From: Ophioceras dolichostomum
Lineage: Eukaryota > Ascomycota > Sordariomycetes > Magnaporthales > Ophioceraceae
Assembly: GCA_003049485.1 (NCBI GenBank)
Contig: PYST01000626.1
Coordinates: 1 to 11,482, forward strand
Length of the DNA: 11,482 nucleotides
Direction: 5' to 3'
Made by a program: the position numbers and the translations under genes. Under the pieces are notes generated by a model that did no database searches, had not been told where the DNA came from, and saw only the letters and a list, made by a program, of their open reading frames with translations. Positions within the stretch are counted from its first letter, which is position 1, and the number at the start of each line of letters is the position of its first letter. Shown piece after piece: positions 1 through 7,514 of the stretch.

Positions 1-52
1 CCCTTGCCTTTTGGGAATAGCTTCATCGTTTCATTGTACCTACTATAACAAT

Positions 53-94
53 AATCAGAATACTACCCTCTACAATCAGAATACCACCCTCTCC
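53..94. repeat. 21-bp imperfect tandem repeat (two copies)
   Basis: Positions 53-73 and 74-94 are two adjacent 21-bp copies that both begin with aatcagaata. They differ at two positions (t64/c85 and a72/c93). No coding meaning is apparent. The rest of 1-159 shows no gene or other structure that I can support. Confidence 0.75.
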
Positions 95-159
95 GACAGA
101 GATTTCTGCCTCTAACAGACTTTTCGTTAATCAAAGCACTAATTTCCCGTCAGAAAAGC

Positions 160-164
160 CCCCG
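160..164. repeat. Left target-site duplication of the LTR element (ccccg)
   Basis: The five bases ccccg lie immediately before the TGTTG terminus of the LTR. They match exactly the five bases following the CAACA terminus at 483-487. A 5-bp duplication is typical of LTR-retrotransposon integration. Confidence 0.85.
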
Positions 165-313
165 TGTTGAACCACGGTTGGGTGCACGGAAGTGCACCCA
201 CGTGGACGAGTGCCTCAGTCACCAAGGCAGCCCCCTCGACAGACCTTAGGTCACGTGGGCCGCTTGGAATCGCTGACAAAAGCGATTCCTCCGACTCACG
301 CGTAGACTAGCTT

Positions 314-397
314 TACTCTTCCCTGTACATCATCAGAATCAACAGATTGGTTTACCACGCGCGTGTTTGCTTTTTCCCCCTTGAAGCCCAACCAACA
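314..397. repeat. 84-bp direct repeat, copy 1 (left of the gap)
   Basis: This stretch from tactcttccctg to caaccaaca is identical base for base to 399-482, at an offset of 85. It is the 3' third of the complete LTR and ends exactly on the LTR terminus. Confidence 0.97.
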
Positions 398-398
398 N
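398..398. other. Assembly gap (single N)
   Basis: The only ambiguous base in the window sits precisely between two identical 84-bp copies. This is how a scaffold join or minimal-size gap between contigs with overlapping or repetitive ends appears. The true amount of DNA at this point is unknown. Confidence 0.9.
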
Positions 399-482
399 TA
401 CTCTTCCCTGTACATCATCAGAATCAACAGATTGGTTTACCACGCGCGTGTTTGCTTTTTCCCCCTTGAAGCCCAACCAACA
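399..482. repeat. 84-bp direct repeat, copy 2 (right of the gap)
   Basis: Exact second copy of 314-397, beginning directly after the N. It represents either the end of a 3' LTR or the same LTR sequence represented twice by unmerged contig ends. Confidence 0.97.
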
Positions 483-487
483 CCCCG
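483..487. repeat. Right target-site duplication of the LTR element (ccccg)
   Basis: Follows the CAACA terminus directly and is identical to 160-164. It shows that both outer ends belong to one integration event. Confidence 0.85.
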
Positions 488-1142
488 GAACGTAGTTCTC
501 AACCCTCAATACGCTTGTAAGCCTACCACAGCCACCGGGGCTGACATATTGCCTTAATCTGTCTAGGCCAACAGAGTTACCACAGACCCCCCCAGTCGTG
601 CTTCTACCTAGAAGCACGACTCGTCCGGTGAGAAATCAGTTTGACTTACAGAACGGACGAGTCGTGCAGAGGAGGGAGCCGTTAACAAAAGAGAGGACAG
701 ATCCTCTCCTCTGTCTTCCGTATGATAGATAGATCTAAGCCGACAATAGAATACTCGTCTTCACCAACTGAACGCGTTCAATGGAGTGCCACGAGCAGCT
801 ACCTACCTAGGTGATGGCAACTATGCCAATGTGGTTGGGCGTTTAGGGCGACCCTTCTCAATGGGCGAATGATGAGAGTTGGCCGCTGCGTATTACCGCT
901 ATTCCGCTAAGTATTGGCATAATTGAAACGGCTAGCACATCTCCATCTCACGATCGTTCACTACTCCGGTATATTGATCCTGCTCTCGCGCAACCCCATC
1001 TTCCCCCATGTTCGACATTTCCACATCCTCCGCTCTCGACAGAGGCCGGGAGAGCAAAATACAAAATGCGCCACGGCCGAGTAGAGAGTAAATCTTCCAC
1101 CTGAGAGGCGCGGCACTGTCACACTTACTCACATGTACTGTA
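488..1142. other. Intergenic stretch between the LTR remnant and the MITE-like element
   Basis: No open frame here has plausible protein character. Apart from the inverted repeats at 594-667 and a short hairpin at 691-708 (gagagga/tcctctc), I see only unique sequence. The short minus-strand frame at 932-1132 is not supported by composition or motifs. Confidence 0.6.
594..667. repeat. Two overlapping, mutually exclusive inverted repeats
   Basis: Hairpin A pairs 594-605 with 610-621: 12-bp perfect arms and a 4-nt loop, acct. Hairpin B pairs 614-627 (gcacgactcgtccg) with 654-667 (cggacgagtcgtgc): 14-bp perfect arms and a 26-nt spacer. The segment gcacgac at 614-620 takes part in both, so only one of the two stems can form at a time. 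The structure may be a transposon relic or a nested palindrome. I cannot assign it to a known RNA family. Confidence 0.8.
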
Positions 1143-1288
1143 CAGGGCCTGCGGTGTATTGTATTGTAATATTTTGTATTGTATCTGGTGCCGCGTTACC
1201 TGCCGCGTACGGTATAATACCGCGCAGAGCACACGCAGACAAGTCGGAAATACAATAGAAACGATAATACATTACATTGCAGGCCCTG
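1143..1288. mobile_element. MITE-like element with imperfect terminal inverted repeats (hAT-like ends)
   Basis: The left end begins CAGGGCCTGC and the right end is its exact reverse complement, gcaggccctg. The inverted similarity continues inward, with 20 of the first 23 positions matching, both arms then showing TGTAwTGTATT. It resumes further in with TATTGTAT-like sequence. The element is 146 bp and non-coding, with a small palindrome near its middle (cggtat-a-ataccg, 1210-1222). CAGGG ends are usual for hAT-superfamily elements, which make 8-bp target duplications. The flanking octamers, 1135-1142 (gtactgta) and 1289-1296 (atttgagg), do not match, so the insertion is old, rearranged or differently bounded, and the family assignment is tentative. 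Confidence 0.65.
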
Positions 1289-2373
1289 ATTTGAGGCAGC
1301 AAGGGGGAATGGACCGGGCGAGTGTCGGGAGCAGGTCTCCTCGGTGTGCGTTACTTCAGTCGTCCGTTAATTTCAGGCTCCCCTCTACTCCTTAGTCACT
1401 TCAAAGAGCTCTGTTCTCAGTGGGTGGTGCACAAGTGAGCAGGTAATTAATCAAGGTCTCGTTGCCCTCACTAACTATAGTTAGTCAATGTTACTTCGAT
1501 CCGTCATCTTCTTGAAGTCGATGATTCAAGAGCTTTTATTACGGGGCACCGCAAGCGAAGGGATTGATATTGTCGGTTGAAGCCTGGGTACCTCCGGTCT
1601 TGACTCCCCAGTCGGCTGGGAGAATCGCAAGATCCGCGACCATCTCCACATGTAGGCAGGCGAGGATCAAAGCCAGCCGCAACACGCTGTGGGAAGCAGT
1701 GCATAGATAGGAGTAAACAAGATCTTTAGTCTTAGACAAATACATGGCAGGGCCTACGGACGGTGTTGCTGAAGGCACAGGATATGAAATGCGGATACGT
1801 AGGGGTACGATCCAAATCGATCACAAGAGGCGGTAGTTGGGAATGCATCAGCAAGCAAGAAAGCCGCTGTTCTGCTCTTAAAGATAAATATTGTTAATAA
1901 TGTTAATGATGATGATGTTAACCGATACAAAAATGCGACCTGTTGTTCCTTCCATTCCCTTCCCAATTCCTTTGCGTGTCCCGGTGCTTTAGTGTGTAGC
2001 CTGCCAGTCCATGAGACGTCAGAATCCAACAGCAAACCCCAGCCAGAAAAGCAAATTCAATATGCAGTAAAACCAAAACGCCAGAGCAGGGTACCCGGTT
2101 TTGATGATGAAGGAGAGTCCAAGCCTCTCTGTCTTAGACGTCGTTCTTGTGGGGTAGAAAATGGCACGAGATGCAAACAGAGGGGTGGGGGACGAAAGAG
2201 GTAGGTAGGTTGATGAGGAGATGAGGAAGCGGTGAGGGAGGAAGAGGACTGGATGCATGCTATTCATATTCATTACCAATTACACTCAGGGGACTGTTGT
2301 TTTTGTAGTGGTCCGCTCCAAACGATGACGCCCTTGACGTAGGCAAAAAATTGAGGGATTCGGGTGGGGGGAT
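1289..2373. other. Intergenic stretch without a supported gene
   Basis: The short frames here (for example 1754-2035 minus and 1992-2204 plus) show no recognisable motif, no consistent codon preference and no splice support. Visible structure is limited to a 16-bp palindrome at 1470-1485 and an AT-rich run of gttaa/gatgat repeats near 1889-1922. The right end probably includes distal 3' flank of the minus-strand phosphatase gene. Confidence 0.55.
1470..1485. repeat. 16-bp perfect palindrome (actaactatagttagt)
   Basis: The sequence equals its own reverse complement over all 16 bases. It could be a dyad binding site for a dimeric regulator or chance in AT-rich spacer. No gene starts nearby to tie it to. 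Confidence 0.6.
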
Positions 2374-2596
2374 CTAAAAAGGTAAGAAGTGTGGGACACT
2401 TGATGGAATATGATGACAGGTGATGGGGTGGATGGGTGTGTGATTGTAGGTACTAACGGGCTGGTATGCTACTCGACGATCAGACGGAGGCGCCTGAGGC
2501 CATTTCGGTCGACGACCTGAAAGGCGATAGGTATATAAAGTGTGGTTGTTGCGGAGCGCTTCAGCATCAGCAAACGAGGTCTCGGAAGCGGCGCCA
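2374..2596 (-). other. 3' flank / probable 3' UTR of the phosphatase gene
   Basis: This stretch lies downstream of the TAG stop at 2597-2599 on the minus strand. The composition drops from the very GC-rich coding region to mixed sequence, with AT-rich patches (minus strand CTTTATATACC near 2532-2542). No canonical AATAAA is obvious, so the polyadenylation site cannot be placed from sequence alone. Confidence 0.4.
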
Positions 2597-5500
2597 CTAG
2601 CCGCCAAACATACCGCCCCCACGCCTCTGCTCGCCGCCGCTGCCGCCGCCCTGGCGCTGCTGTTGCAGACTCGAACTCCTAGCCCTCGCGCCATGACCCG
2701 AAAGCGCAGCGACGCCCCTAGCCGCAGCAGCAGCCGAAAGCGGAGGGCCAGTAGAGGCAGGGCCGCCACCACCAAACCCGAAGCCAACTGGTGCCGACGC
2801 CGACGCAGACGCAGAAGCCGACGCCGAAGACGCCGACGAGTTCGCAGCAGCAGAAGGCGGAGACGGCGAAGAAAACGAGAACATCTCCGAGGAGGATCTA
2901 AGGCCTGCACCAGCACCCTGCTCCTGCAGGCGCCAAACCCACTCGAGCACGGTCTCGTAGCACAGCACGAACTGCCGGATCGTCTGGACCATGCTGAGGC
3001 GCTGGCTCCGGAAGTCCTCGACCGTGCTGGCGATGAGGTCGACCGTGCTGTCGTCGAGCCAGCTGGTGTCCAGGCTCGGCTCGTCTGTTCCAATGCCGCT
3101 GCCACTACCACTGCCGCTTGCACTACTAGACGCGCTGTCGTAGTCGGCCGCACTCGGCGGAGAGGCCGGACGGCCGGTGTTGCTGTTCGAGAGGCTCATG
3201 TCGAACCCGGGCCCTCCAAGTCCAAGTCCAACAACGCCGCGTGGCGCCTGGGCCTGTGTCTGTGTCTGTGTCTGTGTCGATGCCGGCGCTGGTGTCATAC
3301 TGCGGGGACTGACCCTACCGTCATCACCAGCCGACGACGCCGTCGCCGTTTGGGCGGACAACCTCATAGTGACATCCCCATCCGAATCGCGTTGGCCAAG
3401 CTTGCGCTTCCGCTTCCTTTCCCTCACAGAAGCAGACGCGTTCGCGCGCCTCACGGCCCTCAGCCGCTGGCGTTTGAGCATGTCCACCACGCTGTCGACG
3501 GCGCAGAACGTGCCCGTACGCCCACACCCCGCCGAGCAGTGGACGAGCATGGGCCGCGACCTAGCGGCCGCCACCGGCTCGTCGTGCCACGTCGGCGTGA
3601 GCGGCGAGGTCGTACCGAAGCCAAACGGAGACGCGAACGGAGGAGGCGGGCTGGCTGAAGACGCGATGGCGGCCGCGAAGGGGGATTTACGCTTCCCGGG
3701 CGGCGAGGCAGACACGGACGCAGCAAGGGCGGCGTTAGCGTTCGCGGTGGCCAGCGCGGCGGGGACGTCGAGCGGCAAGGCCGAGCGCTGCATGACGTTC
3801 GCGAGCTCGACGAGGGCGAGGAGGTGCGACGGCTGCGCGGGCGCGCCGAAGTCGGGCCACGACGGGTAGTGCAGGTGGGTGATCTCGCGGATGGGCGCGA
3901 ACGGGTGCGCGGCGTGGCTCATGGCGAACTTGCGGATGATGACGAAGGGGGTCTCGCCGCCGCGTCCGCCTGCTGAGGGGGGAAGCTGCATTGACAGGAA
4001 GCCGTTTCCAGGTCCGTTTGATGCGGTGGTAGTACCGCCACCGCTGACACCAAGCGATTGGGGCGTCGGGGTCGTGCTCCCGAGGGTGGTGGTCGTGTTG
4101 GCGCGGCGACGGCCTGTTTCGAAGTGGGCTTGACTGTTGCTGCTTTGTGGGCCGGGTGTGGATGGGTTGGCTGGGTTGAAGTAGGTGGACCCGGTCATGC
4201 TCGACGCAGCTGAGTTGGATCGGTGCTTGTCGATGTCGAGCGAGACCTTCTTCTCGCTCAACGCCCTTAGCCTAATGGGGCCGAAGTCCTTGCCGCGCCA
4301 GTATGGGTGGCACTTCCAATGGCCGCCCTCACGCTCGGCTGTGAGCATCACGATTACTCGTACGTCTTGGTCCCAGATCATCGACCAGAAGTCCTGTTTG
4401 TCGTGGTATCATAGTATGGTCAGCGAACGCTATACGAAGAACGCACAGAGAGTAGAAATTTGAGGCCGTAGCTGTGGATGGGCGTGGGAGTGTTGGGAAT
4501 GATCAGGGCTAACCTCAAACGTGTCGGGGAGCGGCCCCTGAGTCGCGATGTACCGCTTGTGGCTGCGAGACGACGTGATGTGGCTGGCGTTGATGTAGTC
4601 GCACTCGCCCTTGACCCTTCCGCCCAACCGCACACGCGTATGATCGAACGGCAGTATATTGCTGTATCGATTCTTCGCGCCCTTCTCGATGCCCGCTATC
4701 TGCACCGCCGGACCCGGGCCGCTGCCAGCAGCGCTAGGCTGCTGTCGATGCGGGGAGACGAAGGCACTAGCCTGGAACGTGTTGTAGGCCCTGCGCATGC
4801 GAGCCTGCTCCTTGCGCTCGATGCCCAGGAACTTGTCCGACACCTGCTTTCCGTGGTCCGTCGCGGCGGCCACGCTCGCGAGCCACGACGGCAGGCCGGC
4901 CGTGTCGAGCCCCGGAGGCACCGCCACGTCCATCTGGCCTACGCCGTCGGCGAGGTCCATGTTCTGGCGGATGTTTCCGAAGAACCGCGTCGGCTCGGCG
5001 TCTTCGGCGCTGGGCAGCATGACGCCGCCGACGACGGGCGCCACGGAGGGCCGATACGAGCCCGCGCCAGCGTCGGCGCCGGTCGAGTTGAGGCTCAGTG
5101 CGGAACCACCGCACCTCTCGAAGCCGGGCTGCCGGTCAACGAGCAGCGGGTGCGACGCGCCGAAGCCGTTAAAGCCGCCGCGGAGGATGTACGCGCGTCC
5201 CGCGTAGCCCTCGGACGTGAACTTCTTCAGCATGTTGGTGCACGAGGTGGCGTCGCGCTTCTCGGCCGAGAAGGCGTCGTATACGATGAGGTTCTTGGTG
5301 TCGCGCCAGCCGGCGAACTTCTCCTGGTCGGCGTCCGACTGGAAGGTCTGCTGCAGCTTCTGCAGGTTGAACGTCGCGCGCTTGAGCAGCGTCGTCGGGA
5401 TGCACAGGTTCAGCGCGCCCTTGATACGCGAGGATGCGTACAGCGTCGACACACGGAGGTCCAGCAGCAACAGGTCGTTCTCCGGCGAGTCCTGCAGCAG

Positions 5501-6625
5501 GTCCTTGAGCTCCGCTGCGGTTATCATTGCCGGGCCGGACGCCGCCGCGTCGGGCTTCGCGGGGAGCGTATCTGCTCGAGGAGCGGCGTACGGCGTGGGT
5601 GGGTTCAGCTTTCCCTGCGTGACTGATAGACGCGGGTGGCGGTCCTCGACGGCGGAAAGCATGGGTCGTTTCTCGGGGGAGGACTCGAACTGCGCGGGAG
5701 AGTCGTACCTCGGTATGCTGCTGAAGAACGACGGTGGGTTTAACGATGACTCTGAATTGCGCTTCGAGTCCGACGATACGTACGCCGAGTCGTGTAGGCT
5801 AGCAGACTCGGTGTCGATGTCCATCCTCGTCGTCGCCGTACTCGCTGCAGCAGGCTCTTTCGACTGTTCTCGTCCTCCGGCTAGACCCATCTTGGGGCCA
5901 CCAAATAGCTCCGGCCCTAGTTGTGACGGTGCTAGCTGGAAGTGAAACGGTCCGGACGAGCGCGGGATCGCAGGCGCTTCGGCAGGCATGTCGCTTGCGT
6001 GCGTGTGCCATCTTGAGGGCCGTGGTCGGGGCGGCGCGGGCGAGGCACCGGAGGGTGTTTGCGGGGTGCCACCCAGGCCGAAGGTCGAAGTTGCCAGCGT
6101 AAATCCCGTCCTGCCGCGGATAGCATCCGCCTGCCTCCGAAAGGCCTCGAATTCCGGGTTGGCATCGAGCGGGAGCTGCTTCGGGATGGCTGCGGCGAAC
6201 GACCGGACCGATGACGTAGGTGGGCTCCAGTTTTCCCTGGGCAACATCGCCGACTCGCGCAGGTCTGGGGTGGGCTCGACCACGAGGCCGAAGTAGTTCG
6301 GGCTCGGGGCCCGGGCGTGCATATCGTTGGCCGACGGTGTGAGTCGGTTCGCGGTCGAGGGGGAGAGCTTCGGCGGGTACGGTTGGCCAACAGAGTGTGG
6401 GAATTGCGGCGACGCCACGGGTGTGCTGCTAGATTTGGACGGCCGGAATGTCTGCGGATTCGAGGTCGGAAAGGAATGGCCATGGTTCTGGCTCTGGCTG
6501 CGGCTATGGCTATGGGTATGGCCATGGCCGTGGCCGGGACCAGCGGGCGTCGAAGGCGGTCTTGAGGTCTTCATGGTGTAATGAACCGCGGCGCGGTCGG
6601 TGCCTCTTGGCTCTAAGGGTGTCAT
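2597..6625 (-). CDS. Rhodanese-like plus classical protein tyrosine phosphatase (fungal Ptp2/Ptp3/Pyp-type MAP kinase phosphatase)
   Basis: Predicted to remove phosphate from phosphotyrosine, by family most likely on stress-type (Hog1/Sty1) and other MAP kinases. Spliced CDS is 6625-4514 joined to 4393-2597, about 1302 residues. Residues 31-51 are a His/Gly/Ser run; most of 1-360 looks disordered. Residues ~366-495 form a rhodanese-like domain (LLLLDLRV, IKGALNLCIP) with Asp450 at the usual Cys position, so a docking rather than enzymatic role is expected. The PTP domain shows KNRYSNILPFD (Tyr654), DYINAS, WPDFGAP (Asp885), HCSAGCGRTG (Cys990, Arg996) and QTIRQF (Gln1174), so it should be active. 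Low-complexity inserts at ~762-851, ~913-978 and ~1019-1145, plus a Ser/Ala/Gly tail, make it much longer than yeast Ptp3. The ATG at 6625 (GAA before ATG) is the first in frame; the ATG at 6574 (residue 18, ACC before ATG) is a good alternative. Family certain; exact start and substrate inferred. Confidence 0.93.
2793..2838 (-). repeat. Imperfect GACGCC-type microsatellite coding for a Ser-Ala run
   Basis: The plus strand shows repeated gccgac/gcagac/gaagcc units. Read on the minus strand within the phosphatase tail they encode alternating Ser and Ala. This is an in-frame low-complexity expansion and likely length-polymorphic. Confidence 0.7.
3254..3277 (-). repeat. Hexanucleotide microsatellite (ctgtgt)x4 coding for a Thr-Gln run
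   Basis: Four perfect copies of ctgtgt on the plus strand read as ACACAG on the coding strand, giving alternating Thr and Gln. It lies in the insertion between the catalytic P-loop and the Q-loop. Gain or loss of a unit would keep the frame. Confidence 0.9.
4394..4513 (-). other. Intron of the phosphatase gene (120 nt, phase 0)
   Basis: On the minus strand the intron begins GTTAGC after the codon GAG (exon end at 4514) and finishes ACAAACAG before GAC (exon start at 4393). A branch-site candidate, GCTGACC, lies about 40 nt before the acceptor. Splicing joins TFE to DFWSMIWDQ, the expected continuous PTP sequence. Reading through instead gives an unrelated sequence that soon stops (stop codon at 4430-4432). 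Confidence 0.93.
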
Positions 6626-6682
6626 TTCGTGAATGTACGACCCGAACAACCGGGGAGAAAGAGTCCGAGGCGGGCGGGCGTT

Positions 6683-6697
6683 TTATGGCGTCGTCAT
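6683..6697 (-). promoter_or_regulatory. Candidate upstream ORF, four codons (M-T-T-P-stop)
   Basis: On the minus strand AAGATGACGACGCCATAA has a purine at -3 and stops 57 nt before the ATG at 6625. If transcription starts upstream of it, ribosomes would meet this ATG first, so it could lower or condition phosphatase translation. The transcription start is unknown. Confidence 0.35.
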
Positions 6698-6705
6698 CTT
6701 GTCGA

Positions 6706-6714
6706 TTATAACAT
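6706..6714 (-). promoter_or_regulatory. Candidate minimal upstream ORF (M-L-stop)
   Basis: ATGTTATAA on the minus strand, just upstream of the four-codon ORF at 6683-6697. It matters only if it lies inside the transcribed leader, which the sequence cannot show. Confidence 0.25.
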
Positions 6715-7485
6715 TATTAAGCTTTCTTTTTATGTTTTGTCGTTTGGTCGCCTTTCGTGGTCTGCCTTCTCGGTGGTTCACAAAGGCAGCAGTTCGTTTG
6801 GTGGTGGCGGTTTGCCTTGGTGGCGGCGGGTCAGCTCTCCTCTCTCAGCTTGTCGCGAGAGAAAGAAATGTCGACCAGGGAAATCAGACGTTGACCGAGC
6901 TCGTGGAGGAAACTCGGGTAAAAAAGGAGAGGAGAAGAAGAAAAAGTCGGATGCTCCCAGATATCGTGTGGAAAGGATCGACAGCGCAAGGGAGGGGTGT
7001 GTGTCTCGGGGACTGGAAAGAATGTGTGCGAAGAAAAAGAGCTGCAACTAGAAAAGGGGAAGAGGGGGGAAAGGGAAAATAAAAGAGGGTTGCGGAAGAA
7101 GAACAGGACAGGGGCAATAATGGGAGAAGCGGCTTGACACTCGAGCATCAGTGATCGTCGCCGAAGCCTCGAGGTGCCACGGAGAGAAAGGGTCCAGACC
7201 GGCCTGATAGAGACGATCAGCAGGATATGTCCTGCGCCAGTCGTCACAGGAAAGTGTTAACCGTGAGGTATCGAGGTATGTACAATTAAAAGGTGTGGGT
7301 TTCTCTCTACTCCTGCAAGCGAGGCGAGCTACTGCGCCAGAAGAAGCTACCAAGGCTAACAACCGTGGCAGTGAATTGGTGGATGGTGTCAACGGAAGCC
7401 CGAAAGGGGGGATGGTGAGGTCAATAGCTGATGGGGCATGGACAGGACCGGCAAGGATTGGCGCAGCTCGAACTCGGGGCGTCTT

Positions 7486-7514
7486 GGGGGGAAGGGCGGG
7501 GGATAGGGGGGGGG
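7486..7514 (+). other. Canonical G-quadruplex motif
   Basis: Four guanine runs lie on the plus strand: 7486-7491 (6 G), 7494-7496 (3 G), 7498-7502 (5 G) and 7506-7514 (9 G). They are separated by the loops aa, c and ata. This satisfies the G3+N1-7 rule with very short loops, which predicts a stable fold. It lies about 0.86 kb upstream of the phosphatase ATG. Confidence 0.75.

Larger units (their letters stand above)
165..482. mobile_element. LTR-retrotransposon remnant (Ty1/copia-like LTR), interrupted by an assembly gap
   Basis: The element starts TGTTGAACC and ends CCAACCAACA, giving 5-bp terminal inverted repeats TGTTG/CAACA within the usual TG...CA ends. It is flanked by the direct repeat ccccg on both sides. 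One complete LTR of 233 bp is seen at 165-397; after a single N the last 84 bp of the same LTR are repeated at 399-482. The left copy ends exactly on the LTR terminus, so the natural reading is 5' LTR, unassembled internal region, then the end of the 3' LTR. A solo LTR with unmerged contig ends is the alternative. The LTR is rich in inverted repeats: 180-187/192-199 with a GGAA loop, 197-204/252-259 (cccacgtg/cacgtggg) and 266-274/281-289. No gag-pol sequence or primer-binding site is present, so copia rather than gypsy is inferred only from the short length and termini. Orientation is undetermined. Confidence 0.85.
6626..7150 (-). promoter_or_regulatory. 5' UTR / core promoter region of the phosphatase gene, with polypyrimidine tracts
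   Basis: Read on the minus strand this region holds long pyrimidine runs, including an uninterrupted 30-nt tract at 7050-7079 and a 27-nt tract at 6920-6946. CT-rich blocks like these are common around transcription starts in filamentous fungi. No clear TATA box can be assigned. Frames crossing it are pyrimidine-driven low-complexity shadows. Confidence 0.5.

Noticed and set aside
339..617. Open frames running across the N at 398
   Set aside because: They cross an assembly gap within a non-coding LTR and contain an undefined residue.
594..667. Hammerhead-type self-cleaving ribozyme
   Set aside because: The reverse strand contains a CUGAU...GGACGA-like order, but the conserved CUGANGA and GAAA core elements and a cleavage triplet in the right place are missing.
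2374..3153. 259-codon minus-strand frame overlapping the phosphatase 3' end
   Set aside because: It is in a different frame from the Q-loop coding sequence and made of Arg/Leu/Ala runs. It is an out-of-frame shadow of the same exon.
2540..3658. 372-codon plus-strand open frame, very Arg-rich
   Set aside because: It is antisense to the phosphatase coding exon. Its runs of Arg and Ala are what GC-rich low-complexity codons give in another frame, and the real gene has conserved catalytic motifs on the other strand.
4478..5626. 382-codon plus-strand open frame
   Set aside because: It is antisense to phosphatase exon 1 and the rhodanese domain. Its composition (Arg, Ala, Val, Gly) is a GC shadow with no recognisable motif.
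5217..5945. 242-codon plus-strand open frame
   Set aside because: It overlaps the rhodanese-coding exon on the opposite strand, has no domain and reflects GC-ending codons of the real gene.
6649..6649. Phosphatase start at 6649
   Set aside because: The codon at 6649-6647 is TTG. The first true ATG in the frame is at 6625, so eight residues would be added wrongly for a eukaryotic gene.
6831..7148. 106-codon minus-strand frame upstream of the phosphatase
   Set aside because: The product is a Ser/Phe/Leu/Pro-rich translation of polypyrimidine promoter DNA, without any domain.
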